NCBI GenBank assembly: GCA_013176395.1
Contig: JABMLP010000026.1
Coordinates: 496,001 to 560,000, forward strand
DNA: 64,000 nucleotides
Source of the DNA: Venturia oleaginea
Taxonomy: Eukaryota > Ascomycota > Dothideomycetes > Venturiales > Venturiaceae
Direction of reading: 5' to 3'
This document shows positions 35,070-47,199 of the stretch, one piece after another. The notes under the pieces are model-generated. The model was not told the origin of the DNA. It saw only the letters and a list, made by a program, of their open reading frames with translations, and searched no databases. How positions within the stretch are numbered: the first letter of the stretch is position 1; every line of letters begins with the position of its first letter. The position numbers were made by a program, and so were the translations under genes.

Positions 35070-37641
35070 ATGGTCACAACTTCAGTACCCTCTACACCAC
35101 CACAAAGAGCCTCCCGGCGCATACAATCGCCCTCGCCCAGTCGTCGCAGTCTCTCCACACCACTCTTTAGTCTTCCTCAGATCTCAGTAGAAGACGTATC
35201 GCAACCCCTCTCCGAGCCTGAAGAACCTCTCCATCTCTCTCCTCGACCCAATCCTCCCGGCCATAACAATGGCAGCAAGCACGCAGGAGAGAGACGGCAG
35301 AGCTTGATTGCAAAGCGCAAGCGAATACAAAGCGTAGGATGGAAGAAGAGATGGGATGACAATCATTTCCCCTGGCATTCTGGACGCGTTCTGATCGTGG
35401 ACTGCTATTCTCGCGATCACAGTGACGATGGGAGAAGGAAGACGCAAGCTTATGAGTTTTGTACCATATCCGAGCTGGAGGACTTCTACTCCAAAGGTCC
35501 TGGCAAGATATCTGAACATGCCTTAAGGGTCATACATGTTCAAAATGCTGTCTGGGCTCGCGAGTTCTTACTCGAGAAGTTTAACATCGCATCGAGTGGT
35601 GTCCAGGACGACGTGGTTGGAACAGGATTTAGTCGGTGGGCCAAATATGATAGGCCGCAATATCGTGCTGGGAAACCTGTTCTGAATTCGAAGACATTTC
35701 GTACAAGCAAAGACCCATGGAGAGGTGTTAGCAGAACCGGGTTCGGCGTGGATTATTTCAAGAGCTACAAACCTGATGTCATTACAAACGATTCCGAGAC
35801 AGCAAGAGGCAGGTTCAAGTTCATGGAATTGAATCATTGGGAAGAAGAGATGGGAGCAGCTATACACGGCTACGATGTCTACGTCCAGCGACTCTCGGTT
35901 TACATACAACGGAATGAAGGGCCAGTAACTCTTTCCCCTGCAAACAATGCCGACGTGCGGAATCCCTACATGCATCGAGCAACAGATCTGGAACATACAA
36001 ATAGCGACTTGGATCCACCCAAAAGAACAAGTAGTCTACCTCTTATGGACAAAGCGAGCTTGCAAAAGCAAGTCCTCAAGCGTCTTTCGTTACTAGACAA
36101 TAGTTCCACAATAATCGTCTTCGAAGCCTCACAGACGGGGAAGCCAAGTGACACCCTCATACAAGCGCGATCCGAGATCGAAATCCGCTGGAGGAGAATG
36201 ATGTTCTACATCTTGCGAGACGACTACATTACAGATGACCGGCTGGCTCTAGACTGCATGGATCTTGTCCTGAAAGACATTTTCAAAGGATTACAAGCAA
36301 GCTGGGAAAAAACGCTGTCGAAATGTGAAGAGCATGTCAACATTCTCGAGGACAAGATCTACGAAAATCCAGCAGACGAGAGTCGCGCGCCGGAGCTCTG
36401 GACGAACTCTTCGTTGTGGTTGAAAATTGAGAAATTGATGAGTCTACAGTTGGCAGCCATATCCGACTTACAGATTCAAATGAGAGAGTTGGCAGAATCA
36501 CCGAGCGAAGATGACCTCGATAAGGAAGTCTGGTTCAAGAATACACCCAGAGATATTGGGAGGATTGCGGGCTTGATTGATGAGGAGTTGATCAAGCCTA
36601 CAGCTAATTTGAGCGACTTGGTAAGTCCTTCTCCTCACATTGCACCAATACGCTAACCAATTGAAGATGTATAAGTCAGTCGGCATTCGCGACTCTCGAC
36701 ACTCACTCGAACTTGGAACATCCATGTGGCGACTATCATGGATCACATTTGTTTTCCTGCCCTTGACCTTTGCTGTTGGATTCTTCGGCATGAATGTCGA
36801 TACCTTCCAAGTCGACGACGGCTATCCAAGCATCAAATGGTATTTTATAGCCGCTGTTCCTCTCATGGTTGTGGTCATCGTCCTCTACCTGTTCATCAAA
36901 TCTGTTGTCTCAAACCGCAGGGATAATCCACTGCAACGTGGCGTCTACGAACAAATATACGATCAATTCGCCGAGGAGCGACCAGAGTTGTGGTCAAGAG
37001 CTGGACCACGCTCTTACGTTATGCCGAAAGGTATATACAGCAGGATCAAATGGTACATTGTGAAAAGCTGGTTCCATCCTAGCAAAACCATCACCAAACG
37101 CACCTATTCTGAAATCGACAAGATGGGTCTCTGGGCGCGCATACAACGCCAGCTGGCCGCGAAATGGTTGAAGACGATTGCTATCGTTCCTGGAAGTGGA
37201 GACTTGGAATCTGGTGTTTTGCCCGAAATGGAGTTTAGCACTGTGACTGAGCTCATGCCATTCACGACTTCCGTGGCCATGGCAGATGGTTCACCTGTTA
37301 TTGCAACGAGGATGGGTACACCGCCTTTTCGTCAACACAGTCCGAGGAGTCGATCGAGTAGTGGTGGTGGGAGGGTGAGACCGGATCGACCACTCAGTCT
37401 GGGCAGTGATATGGTCATTGAAGAGAGTGATGATGGAGATGGGGAGAGCAGTAATGGGAAAGAGAAAGAGAAGGATAAGGACAGGACAAGCGCAATCATT
37501 ACTGAGGAGAGTCCGCCGGGAATTGGGCTTGGTATTGGAGTGAGAAGATCGATCTCGGAAACGTTGCCGGCTGCGCATACTACAGGAGGGATGTTAAATG
37601 TACCGATGTCTGTGAGGAGAGGGGATGAGCATGCTCCTTGA
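35070..37641 (+). CDS. CorA-family divalent metal transporter
   Basis: Exons 35070-36620 and 36667-37641 (46-base intron) give 841 aa. A long soluble N-terminal part of about 550 residues (mixed helices, acidic) is followed by two membrane segments. The first, WITFVFLPLTFAVGFFGMN, ends in the GMN selectivity-filter signature (about residue 558); the second is WYFIAAVPLMVVVIVLYLFI. A long cytosolic tail rich in S, G and charged residues completes it. CorA proteins are pentameric channels for Mg2+ and related ions. The short loop after GMN (VDTFQVDDGYPS) is atypical, as in other fungal members of this expanded group, so ion specificity is unclear. No lesion is seen. Confidence 0.85.
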
Positions 37642-40235
37642 CGCAGGTAATTGTAATCCCAAGCTTTTCATACTTATGCTAAACCAGATGTCATCCGAAT
37701 CTTTCGAGGCGGGGGCACAACAAAATGACAAAGGGTTCGAGGATATGCGTTGGGCATCGTCGAACCGCTTTTGCGATTAGAGGTTCTTGTGCCATGTCTT
37801 CACACGGTCTTTAATGGTTTTTTTTTTCTTTCAAATATGACTCCCTGCCAACGGCAGTGATCCTCATCTCCACCACCACATCTCGGGATTTCACCAGTGT
37901 TGATAGTGACAACAATCATCAGCACTCCCCAATGTCACCGCGAGATTCCAATCTCTTGCGCTGGTCTCTGGTTACCAACCACGAGGTTCACAGACATGTA
38001 CATCGAATCCGGCGCAATGTTACCTGGCTTTTGGAGTCATGAACGCAGCGGCCTTGGGACATTAGGATCGTTGTAACTGTGTTGTTTTCGAGTCAACTTC
38101 TGGGTGATTGTTGATATATTTTCTGGCAACATCCACTTTTGAACTGGCCAGAAACTTATCATCGGTATCGATCAAAGATATAGATTGGGGTGTTGCATAT
38201 TTGCTTACCAGGGAAGAGGAGGGAATTGACGGCTGACCGCGGCAGACCATTAGCCTCGAGGCGGACAAAATTGCTGACTCGGGTTTGCATGACTTGAGAC
38301 CCTGGGATGAAGGGTATATCAAGCGCCCGATGTATGTTCTTGAATCTGGTTCCAAGAATAATGCAGGACGACATCCTTTATATGGTGCCTTGGTTTATCT
38401 TAGTTTAAGATTTGTGGAGGGTGATGTTAGGCTCGCTGTTACATGGGACCGAATTATACAGGACTAAAGTGGCGTTCTTAATTGGTTCTTGGTTGTATGG
38501 GTGTTGTTGATGAGGAATGTCGTCATTTGTAATGTTCTCATCATCGTCGATCTTTCGAGACTGAGCTACATGGTTAAAACATGCAGATTTTCCTAATGTG
38601 CGAGGTCTTGGGGTTATAGATGCCATTCGGACGTTGAACAAGCTACCGCGGGACCATGAAGGTGGTCTTGGTTGCATTTTGCTCTTGGAAAAGGAGGTGG
38701 GTTCTGGGTCTCCTTTTATATCTCAATAGACCGGCTAACCAAGGAGGTGGATTTGCGCGAAAGGGCTAGCCCAAATTAAATCGATGTTTGGGACCAATTG
38801 AGACACCTAGGACCGGTCGTCCAGTCCCCCGATGGACGCTGGCTATAATCAAGGACTACGAGAATGGTTAGACCCGGATGTACATATCAAGACACTTGCT
38901 GGTACACATGTCATTCCTTCCCACCCTTTCTCTTATCATTACAAGATCCAAAACCCCTCCTGGCCAGTTTCGGATATATATGTACCTCGCCAAAATCTTG
39001 ACATCCAAATACAGGTGCTGATTATCTTTTCCTCACAGTTCGTGTGTTGTGGTCTTCAAGTTCCCGAGATGTTTTCATTGGTGGTGGTCATCACCGACGA
39101 TTTGCTTTCTTCGGCCATTTGTTCCACTCCGAAAACGGTTTTTACACTCTCAAGCCAAAGTGGGATACTTAACTTCGACGGCCTGCATGAACAGGGTGCT
39201 CGAAGGAGTGTTCTGCCTTCTCCCTATACAACCCTAATGGGCAAAGTTCTTGGTTACATGGTACAGAGAGCTGACTTTGCTAAAAACTGCATCTTTACAG
39301 CGAAAAAACCACGACTTGGTCCCTGCAATGAGTGAGCTCCTGCTCCGGGCAGAGTTGTGGACATCTTGGTGACACTCATGCCGTTTCCCCCTACGTAATA
39401 TCGTTCTTTTGCTCGATTTCCCGAGGCTGTAGCATTCTACTCTGCAATTATGAAATTACCAGGCTCTCCGTTGTCCGTTGAATTATAATTTGTCGCTCGA
39501 GGAAGGAATTGCTCCTTGGTGCCCAAACCTGCTGAAATCCTCGGAAGAACTTCGAAACATGATGGTCCTAATCACCATATCCAGGCCATTCGATTATCCT
39601 TTGTTGCCCAAGAAATTTTTGTCCATGAAACATTTCGATATATGGCTAGGAAATGCTAGCAAAAGCGATAATGGGGGCTCTCATCATCAACAAGTCGAGT
39701 GCTGGCAATCTTTAGAGCACGACACAACAAAGTCGTTGACGAGATCTGGTCTGTCAGCAATGGACGGATTACGCGAGGTAGATGAAAGGACCGTTACACA
39801 CTTGGGAAGTTAAGCACGGTGGCGAAGAGAGACAGGGTGCCAACGGCGTTTACATGAACTGACTGATTGTTGCATCACAGTCAAGATCCACGAGACGCCT
39901 CGAATAAACTCGAAAGCCAGCAAAGCTGAACGACACCGCATAGCTTAATTCAAGATCCCGAATCCCGAACCAAAATGGCCAATATAAAAGACAATCATGA
40001 GAAGAAAAGGGGCACAATAGTGAGAAGGCCTCAAGCAAATGCTGCCTTGGATTTTGGTGATTTCATAGCCATTTTGATATGATCTGGCCTTCCTTCATTC
40101 CCGATCACAAAAGTTCACCCACTCCATGGATAACCCATTCCGTTGCGAACCCATTCATGAGAACCCATGCATGTCGCCTTTCCCAAATGCACCGTGAAGT
40201 TTCCGAGACACAATCTGCCAGTAGAGAAGATTCGT
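37642..40235. other. Long intergenic region
   Basis: About 2.6 kb between convergent genes. Several frames of 60-170 codons exist (for example 38832-39335 plus strand, 38405-38677 minus strand) but none shows a family motif, a signal peptide or consistent splicing. I see no supported gene. Confidence 0.4.
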
Positions 40236-41461
40236 CTAAAACACGAGAGCTGCACCCTTGGTTTTCTTGTCACCGCCAAGTTCGAAGTGTTTGCACCGCC
40301 TGCTCTTTGTTAGTTTGTGCGACATCAGGGGAATCGATAGTAGTCTTACTTGAGGGCGAGTTGAGCTAGGAGAAAGTTAGCATGTTTTCCAGTGGGAGAT
40401 GAGGATTTTTTAGCATAGGACGTACCCTTGGTCTTGCACGCGGTACATTCGAGTCGAAGTACTACCTTCTTTGTGGTCCTTCACACACGAAGTCAGTAGT
40501 TTGGTCTAATGTGATTTTCAGAAACGTGGGATATTACTTCGCCTTCTTGTGAAATCTGGCCTCATATTAGCTATGTAATTCAGGGTGATCGCGTAGTTGA
40601 GCTTACACAGGCTTGGTCTGTCCACCGTATCCGGACTGCTTGCGGTCGTATCGGCGCTTTCCTTGGGCGAACAACGAAGCTTTACCGGCCTTGTACTGGG
40701 TGACCTTATGTTGGGTGTGCTTCTTGCAGTCTTTACCCTTGCAGTACGTGCGTCTGTCCCGTGTGTCAGCCTTGTACCGTGGTGTGGTAGAAGGAAGGTA
40801 TGTGTCAATGGCAAGTTTGGTTTGTAAGATCGTAAAATTACAGTTGTATTGTGGGAGGGGTGAGCTCAACCATGATGCCATCTGCGTGGACGCAGATCCT
40901 AGAGCAACTGGGCCATACATTGACTTCACCACAAGGGCAACGAAACGGTCCAGTCTCGAAACACGAGTAAGGCATGTCTGGTAGCTCAATATCCAGCAGT
41001 TGTCGAGGATATTAAATTATTATTTCGAGATCGAGTGGATAGCCAGATGATGAGTGTTTGGGAGTAGAACTGGATGCGCAGGATAAGAATTGACATACCT
41101 CGTCTTTGGAACGTTGACCTGGAGACTGTTAGCAATCTTAGACTTCAAAATTCCATAGATCCCAAAGAATCATCGATGTCATTGCCACGAATCGAGTCTC
41201 GTCTGCCAACTTCTGATTCTCATGCCGATGTGCTCGTCGTTGTCTAAATCTCTCTCAAGCCTCAATGCAAACTTCACGATTCCAGCCTTTCTCCAGGATT
41301 CCTTCTCTTTCCCTCCGCTTCCAGTATTGTATCCGTAGACCACCTATTGCGACCGGTAGAAGCTGAAGAGGCGCAGGCTTCGAGAATGACGGGCAACAAC
41401 GAGTTCCGGGTTGAATAGCATTGATGATTCTCTGTGGATGTTAAGAGCTACGACTTACCAT
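40236..41461 (-). CDS. RPL42: 60S ribosomal protein eL42 (L44/L36a)
   Basis: Seven exons: 41461-41459 (only the ATG), 41118-41099, 40753-40607, 40555-40538 (18 bases), 40478-40426, 40365-40350 (16 bases) and 40299-40236. They sum to exactly 107 codons, giving the canonical 106-aa eL42: [61 protein letters not shown]. The two CxxC pairs form the zinc ribbon. It sits near the ribosomal E site. Residue 56 is proline, the state known to give cycloheximide sensitivity (P56 changes cause resistance in yeasts). Six introns in a 321-base coding region, the first about 340 bases, is typical of a highly expressed fungal ribosomal gene. Confidence 0.97.
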
Positions 41462-43500
41462 GATGACGGTTTGCGATCTTGGTGGTGGTTAAATGACTGA
41501 TAGGAAGTCGTCCTCGTAGTTCGCGATTATCAGGCACCTCCGAAGTTGGATATTTTGCTGGTGGTGGGCCGCCACTGTGGCGCTACACGTGATCTCAAAA
41601 TACGCTAAGCGACATTCAGCGTCGTATTCCATTCAGAATACTTGAGTTCAAGTTTCGGAGAAGGTGTGTGGGATGACATTCTCTCCGATGTGTTTTCGGT
41701 TGTGTCAATTTGATATGGATGGTGTACTCTCGTGGTTCATCTCGATGAATTGTAGTGATGATGCTCATGGAGTGGGCAAGCTGACACTGTATAGCAGTCT
41801 AGCGCTCTTCAAAGCGCTGCTCAACAATTTTTTTATAAACACAGCTTGAGAGGGTGGTGTTCCTTATTCTACTTTAACAGCTGTGTGGTTCGTAACCATG
41901 GATGGTATATTTTAGGTAGCCAGCTTGTTTTAAACTAACAATTTTACGTTCGCCACTGAGCCATAGAAAGACGAGGTATAAAATTGGTCGGTCCTGCTCT
42001 TTCACACAAAAGTCGAGCCAGCTAATATTTATAAATTCATCCAGCTCCATATCTATATCTGTAATTTCGATCAAGTTCTTGGTTAAGATTGAAAAAAGAT
42101 CTCCGCCCACCTTCGAACGCATCTTCTCATCCAAGGCAAGGGTCCAAGTCCCACTGGCTCATTTGACGTGTTCAGAGGGGACTTCGTTCTCGTCAACGGG
42201 CCCGAACGTCACTCGCTCTTACTTGGGCAGTTCATCCTTGAGGACTCTCATAATTCTTTCCTTTTAAGATATAGAATCGCTTGATGATCCTGAGCGCAAG
42301 AATGTGTCAATTATGTTGTTCTATGTCACGGTGGCCTCAGTGGCTGGCTCAAATGATTGCGTAAAGTTAAAGAGGGAGTTAAAGTCTTCCTAATTGTAGT
42401 TTTTGTCCTTATCAAGCAGGTCAAGCTTGATCTCGAAGTTTGCGGCGTTTAGTATATACGGGTAAATTGAATCCATGGATGTAATGGAACTGGCCAGGGA
42501 TTCGTTGGAGACAGCTAGCTTGAAATTGAGGTGTTAGATGGGTCGTTTATGATCTAGCCAGATAAAATGCAAGACCGGTGTTTCACCGGTTAGTCAACTT
42601 TCCTTCTATTTCAAACTCACGAGGAGGCAACGGTCTGGAGTCGGCTCTCTGAGACCGCATGAGCATAATCAATATGAAACTTATGAAGCATATGCCTGCG
42701 AAGCAATGAAAGGTAAGTCATCTCAATGTAAGAGTCCACAAACAGCGCTGCACGATGTGGTGCATAAATATGAGCTTTTGAATTCGGTTGAAGAAGCTTT
42801 TTCTTGAGTGATATGACGAACAAGGCTCTGATATTCAGAAGACGCTTGTCATAGTATCCGATTCAGCGGATGAATCGGATAGGATTGCGTAGGAAGAGGT
42901 TGGTCAGGAATGTAACATTCCATAATTCGGCCCAGAATCTCCATGGGAAGAACAAGTGTATGAGGCGCCCCGCATTGAATCAGGTGTGCCCGTTGCGCGC
43001 CAATATTTGATATGCAAGCTGTACTCTGGCACTTTACGAGCGTTGCTTAATCGGTTTCTGTATGCGTATCATCTCCATAGCGAATGCACTGGGATGGTCG
43101 CAAGCGTTCGAAAAGTCGCTGTGACCGGCGAACATTGTAGGTAGCATCTATGCCAGTATCGTAGCAGTGTAGCAGTGTAGCTTGTACTGGCGTTGGAAGT
43201 ATCTATGGCTTTGTGGCACTGGTGAAATAATCAAGCTGTCGAGTTGAGTCGAAAACCGCTGCACTTGGATTGAGCCTTGCTTTAGCTGAGCCTGTGAAAC
43301 TGTCTGATGATGGTGAGACCCTGTCTAGAATTCTGTCAATGGTCAATATGATCTCGTCCTTTTCGAATGGACTAGTACCTAAGTGCTCACGAATTCGCCA
43401 GTCACTCCTGGAGTCACTAAAGTATTGCTTGTGGCTGTCAAAACTCCGTCTCCAATTGCCAGGCTATGTTGTGGTGCTCAATTCCAATCCGAATAGTATA
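41462..43500. other. AT-rich, probably degenerate region
   Basis: No intact gene is seen. Minus-strand fragments near 42134-41874 (DFCVKEQDRPILYLVFLWLSGE) and 42480-42330 (SIYPYILNAANFEIKLDLLDK) read like coding sequence but are interrupted by stops. They may be remains of an unidentified gene or element eroded by C-to-T change. Confidence is low. Confidence 0.3.
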
Positions 43501-44444
43501 TCAATCCTCCATCTCTTCATCGTCCTCAAACATTGCAAAGGCATTGAATTCCTTCTCTGGTTCCTTCGGCTTTTGTTGTGCTTGTTGTGCACGCCATTCT
43601 TGATGTCGTTTTCTCTCAGCGGCGTCCAATTCATCTCTCTGCCTCTGCAAGTCCTCTTCATTCGCAGCTTGCTCCGCCTCAGTCAATACAGTGGCGGGAT
43701 CCTTGCCCTCAGCAATCATCATCTCTACCTGCCTCAATATTCCAGCATTGATTAGATCGAAATCCGGCCAAGGCATAAACGGCATTCTTTGCGCATCATC
43801 CAGGAAAGCCCGTTGTTCCTGTGTGAGCTTGCTAAAAGCCCGCCCATCTGGATCCGGTATGGTTCCGCTATTCTTTTCTTGAGACTGTGGTTGTACAGGA
43901 GATAGTTCTGGTTGTGTCGGAGATTGAAGAGGGCCACCATTAGTCATGGAGATATCTGCCGAGGGTTCCGCTACAGGCTCCATGGCGGGCTCTTCTGGTA
44001 CTTGGGGCTTGAGGTGGTGATCTGGGGGGAGGGTGAATTTGGCGATGTTCTTCGCGAAGGCGAGAAGTTCGTCGAAAGGAACATCGCGGATAGGAGTATC
44101 AGGTTCGGCAGCGGAAGGAATGGCAAGAAGCTCTTTACGTATCTCGGCGAGGTTGGTGACAGTGGATTTGATTTGGTTGTCGAGGGACTCAGTAGTTTGG
44201 CGGAGTTTGAGAATTCGTGCGTGGTTGGCTTGGTGTCGAGATACTGGCATATGACTATTAGTTGAATGCTTCTAACATGCGATTTGACAGCTGTACACTG
44301 CACCAATCCTTCGTCGAACTCTTTGTCGGCCGCGTGTAGATCATTCGCAGCTTGTACCAAGGGATTCGCGGTCGTAAGGGAGTCGATCAGGGTATTGAGG
44401 GCGACTTCGACGCGCTGGAATCGCTCGTCGAGTATTGCGTCCAT
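43501..44444 (-). CDS. MED4: Mediator complex subunit 4
   Basis: Exon 1 is 44444-44297 and exon 2 44243-43501 (53-base intron), together 296 aa. The start MDAILDERFQRVEVALNTLIDSL and the following helices (ANHARILKLRQTTESLDNQIKSTVTNLAEIRKELL) match the coiled-coil core of the Mediator middle module. Next come FDELLAFAKNIAKFTLPP and PDFDLINAGILRQVE, both typical of fungal MED4, then an E/Q/R-rich C-terminal helix and an acidic end. Mediator links transcription factors to RNA polymerase II in the nucleus. No lesion is visible. Confidence 0.92.
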
Positions 44445-45426
44445 GCTGTTGTGAAGCTTAATGGTAGACGATCTTGACGCGTTTGACAAGCTCGGCGTCC
44501 ATCCGAATCGGGAAAATTATATAAGCTCCGGACCCAGCTTCTCGCTCTTCCTCCATCTCTCATCATCAACAGTATCGCGTCTCATCGCAAGCTTCATACA
44601 CTGCATGCTTCGCTACTGCGGCTCAACAAGCCTCAACTCAACCCAGCATCTGGATCGCGGGAGCCATCTACAAATCACAAGCTCGCCTGAGAAACTACCG
44701 ACGTCCCTGTCCTCCAAGCTTTCATGGCCGAATTCAGGCAAGCTAATGGTTGCCGTCTAGTTTACTCGCGCCATCATGATGACCTGCCCAGCGAAGGTGA
44801 CTGCGCTACCAAGGCGAGGTGTACGAATAGATTGAACAATCCTACTAACCAAGCCGATCAAGACTGTTCCTGGCTGGGACCGCTTGATTCGATTGATTGG
44901 CGAATCCATATGGCTGATTGGCTACTTTTACATTCTCTTTTTTAAAAAATCAATCCAAGTTGTACACGTAAGCTAGTCTTGGATGGATTGGCTGAAAAAT
45001 GGAATCTACTCCGTAGGCAATCCATCCAAGCTTCCCTTATTGCCGCTACGAGTTGAATGACCGTAACACTTGACGCGAGAAACAGCTCGGGATCAAAGGT
45101 GTAGCTTCTATACAGCTTAAGAATATTACCTTCTCTCACCTAAAGTTGCGTCAAAACGAGAGACATACGCCGTCTGTTTCTCTTGCATGTGTGCCTCGGG
45201 CAGGTAAAAGTTCTTCAAATTTAATATCAGCAATAGCTAATGATGATGCTACTGCATGGACCGTGGACGACTGGATTAGTATCATATACAGTATTCCCTC
45301 GGTAAAGACATGTCTATCTAGTGATTGACCCCGGTATATGGCTAAAAATGGGTCTAAAAGTGGCTATCCCGTTCCCGTCAAAGACATAACCCCAGTCCCA
45401 GTATACTATGGTATGTCCACATGCCT
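44445..45426. other. Left flank of transposon island
   Basis: Sequence becomes AT-rich from about 44930. A 13-base perfect inverted repeat (44978-44990 CTTGGATGGATTG and 45018-45030) may be the remnant of a small element. The short reading frames (for example 45146-45328) have no recognisable product. Confidence 0.4.
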
Positions 45427-46325
45427 TCTACGAGGGAGACTGACTAGGGAAGAGAACTTCGGGAGGCGAACTTCTCCTCCTCAGTATTTTTCGGGATTAG
45501 CCGCTATAGGTATTTTAAAGGCGAGTATTTTATAGCGGGAGGATAAATACGCGTATTCGCGTCTTCCTAAGAAAATCAAACCTCTCTCTTTTTACCGAAT
45601 CTTTTAAATAAATCTTCTATGCTTTTGTTACGGATACTGTCACGTGGAACTTTTGGTGACATGTATGGCGCGTTTCCTTTATGATTAAGTTAAGTTAACT
45701 AGTAAGTTGTTACACGGGACCGAGAGGATCATGTGAACGCTCGAGCCTTGGCAAAGCGAGCGTTGCGAGCGCCACGAGCGCAGGATTTCTTAGGAGATGG
45801 ATCTCTATATATAGGACGAGACTCTGCTCCCTCAGTGTCTCGTATCTTCACTCTCTAATACCTTCGCTATTGCTTTTAGTTACTTAGCACAATTCACGAC
45901 TCTTATATCTTGCAAGCTTCGCTTCACTTGTTTGATACGATATTGTCGCCCCGGACCACTTGAACTCTACTGTACGGATTAGCCAAATCCAGCTAGATTA
46001 CTTTGAGTCATAGCCTTTGCGTAGCAGCTTTTTCTCTAAAAGGTTATAACCTAGGATAGAAAGTTTACCCCTAAAATCCTATCTTTTTTTTTCTTAAAAA
46101 AAGAGGCAAAGGAGGTACTAGAGAAGAGCGAAGGTACCTCTATGAGAAGTAAGAAATAGAGGAGATTTAGGAAAGTATTAGGATTCCCTACTCTTTTCCT
46201 TCTTCACCTAGGAGGTAGGTCGAGAGGTATAGGAAAAAATGCCTATAGCGGTTACTCCCGAAAAAAATATGGGAGAAGAAGTTCGCCTCCACAGGTTCTC
46301 CTCCCTAGTCAATCTCTCTACGAGG
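45427..46325. mobile_element. Mutator-like non-autonomous TIR element with 9-bp target duplication
   Basis: The element body is 45436-46316. It is flanked by identical direct repeats TCTACGAGG (45427-45435 and 46317-46325), the 9-bp target duplication usual for Mutator-like elements. The ends are terminal inverted repeats of about 76 bases, 45436-45511 and 46316-46241, alignable without gaps at about 82 percent identity (starts GAGACTGACTAGGGAAG and GAGATTGACTAGGGAGG). Many of the differences are C/T or G/A transitions. There is no transposase. Without the LTR inserted in it, the element is about 475 bases. Confidence 0.88.
45626..46026 (+). mobile_element. Solo LTR nested in the TIR element
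   Basis: A 401-base segment starts TGTTACGG and ends GCGTAGCA (an imperfect TG...CA inverted terminus). It is flanked by the 5-base direct repeat GCTTT (45621-45625 and 46027-46031), the target duplication typical of LTR retrotransposons. A TATA box (TATATATA, 45806-45813) stands in the position expected of an LTR promoter. No internal region, primer-binding site or second LTR is found, so it is a recombination remnant. Orientation is inferred from the TATA box. It inserted after the TIR element. Confidence 0.8.
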
Positions 46326-46583
46326 TCGGTTCCAAACTATTCACTCACCGAGGAAATACTGTACTAACCATAATTAGAACCTCATCAAAATGATTTCCGC
46401 GGGTCCTCTACGGCTATTCTGCCTCTCAGAAAAGAGAACAAAGTCAAGTCGGCTCCTAATATATCCTCGTTAACCCCGAAAGCACAATAATACATCCAGA
46501 ACCCGCAGCTGCAAACATCTTCCCAAAGAAACCCTTCGGTCTTCTCGTCTAGACCAAGCAGACTCGCCTAGACCAACTCAGAT
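46326..46583. other. Promoter region of the small secreted protein gene
   Basis: This lies between the TIR element and the start codon. It has repeated CTAGACCAA motifs (about 46550-46577). There is no gene of its own. Confidence 0.4.
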
Positions 46584-46993
46584 ATGCGTTTTACCGGCCT
46601 CCCCTTCCTTATGGGATACCTTCTCTCGTGCGTATCTCGTATAATCATTACTAGTTTCTCCAGTTGAAAAAGTCGCAGTCTCACAACAGTGAAAAATCCA
46701 CCAATATTAGAGTGCGGCTGGTGTAACCACAAAAACAACAGAGCTTGGAAACCCGTCGCCACAGACTATTGTTGTAAAATCGATACTGTAAAGGGAACGC
46801 CGCATTGGCATGACGAAGAAAGAAGATCGGTAAGTCTAAGATTCAATGCTCTTACTATCGCTTTCGTTGGAGCCTCGCTGGTATCAATCGCTTACTGACT
46901 TTTGTTATTGTTGTTCTTGTTTAGTGCGATATGGATCCGAAAGTGCAGGATGCTTTCGAGACATGTTGCTACAACGAGGGTCCTGAAAACTAA
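46584..46993 (+). CDS. Small cysteine-rich, probably secreted protein
   Basis: Exons 46584-46627, 46679-46829 and 46925-46993 (introns of 51 and 95 bases) sum to 88 codons, 87 aa. The start MRFTGLPFLMGYLLS is a short hydrophobic segment usable as a signal peptide. The rest holds seven cysteines as C-x2-C ... CC ... C ... CC (ECGWCNHKNN, DYCCKID, CDMDPK, ETCCYNEG). I know no family by name. Size, cysteines, a possible signal peptide and position 260 bases from a transposon island fit a fungal effector-type protein; the role is inferred. The first intron (GTGCGT donor) removes an in-frame TGA, so that splice is essential. Without it the gene would be broken. Confidence 0.65.
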
Positions 46994-47110
46994 TACTCAT
47001 ACTCCTGATTAGGCAGGTTGCAGGCTTAGATAATAAAAATATTTAAGAGCTATGTTGCCACGACGGGGGCGTAAGAGCTGGTACTCCGAATTGGAAAGGT
47101 TGCAGGCTTA
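46963..47110 (+). repeat. Imperfect duplication of the 3' end of the small secreted protein gene
   Basis: The segment from about 46963 (ATGTTGCTACAACGAGGG) to 47028 (GGTTGCAGGCTTA) recurs at about 47052-47110 (ATGTTGCCACGACGGGGG to GGTTGCAGGCTTA) with gaps. In the frame equivalent to the coding frame the second copy reads CCHDGGVRAGTPNWKGC, so it may be the tail of a lost paralogue. Confidence 0.55.
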
Positions 47111-47199
47111 CTTGAGGACTGGCATGGTTTTTATAAAAGGAGATGGATCCCTTGAAGCACAGAAATTCAAAACGGCATGTTTCCATTCACAGCCTTCAT

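Noticed and set aside
38832..39335. A 167-codon plus-strand frame between the CorA-like gene and eL42
   Set aside because: It shows no family motif, signal peptide or splice support, and its composition is like the surrounding intergenic DNA.
43270..43755. A hydrophobic 161-codon plus-strand frame
   Set aside because: It is largely antisense to the MED4 coding exon and owes its hydrophobicity to the reverse complement of E/Q/R-rich codons.
45061..45068. CCGTAACA as the end of a second LTR paired with TGTTACGG at 45626
   Set aside because: Similarity does not extend beyond eight bases, and the LTR borders are better defined by the GCTTT target duplication at 45621 and 46027.
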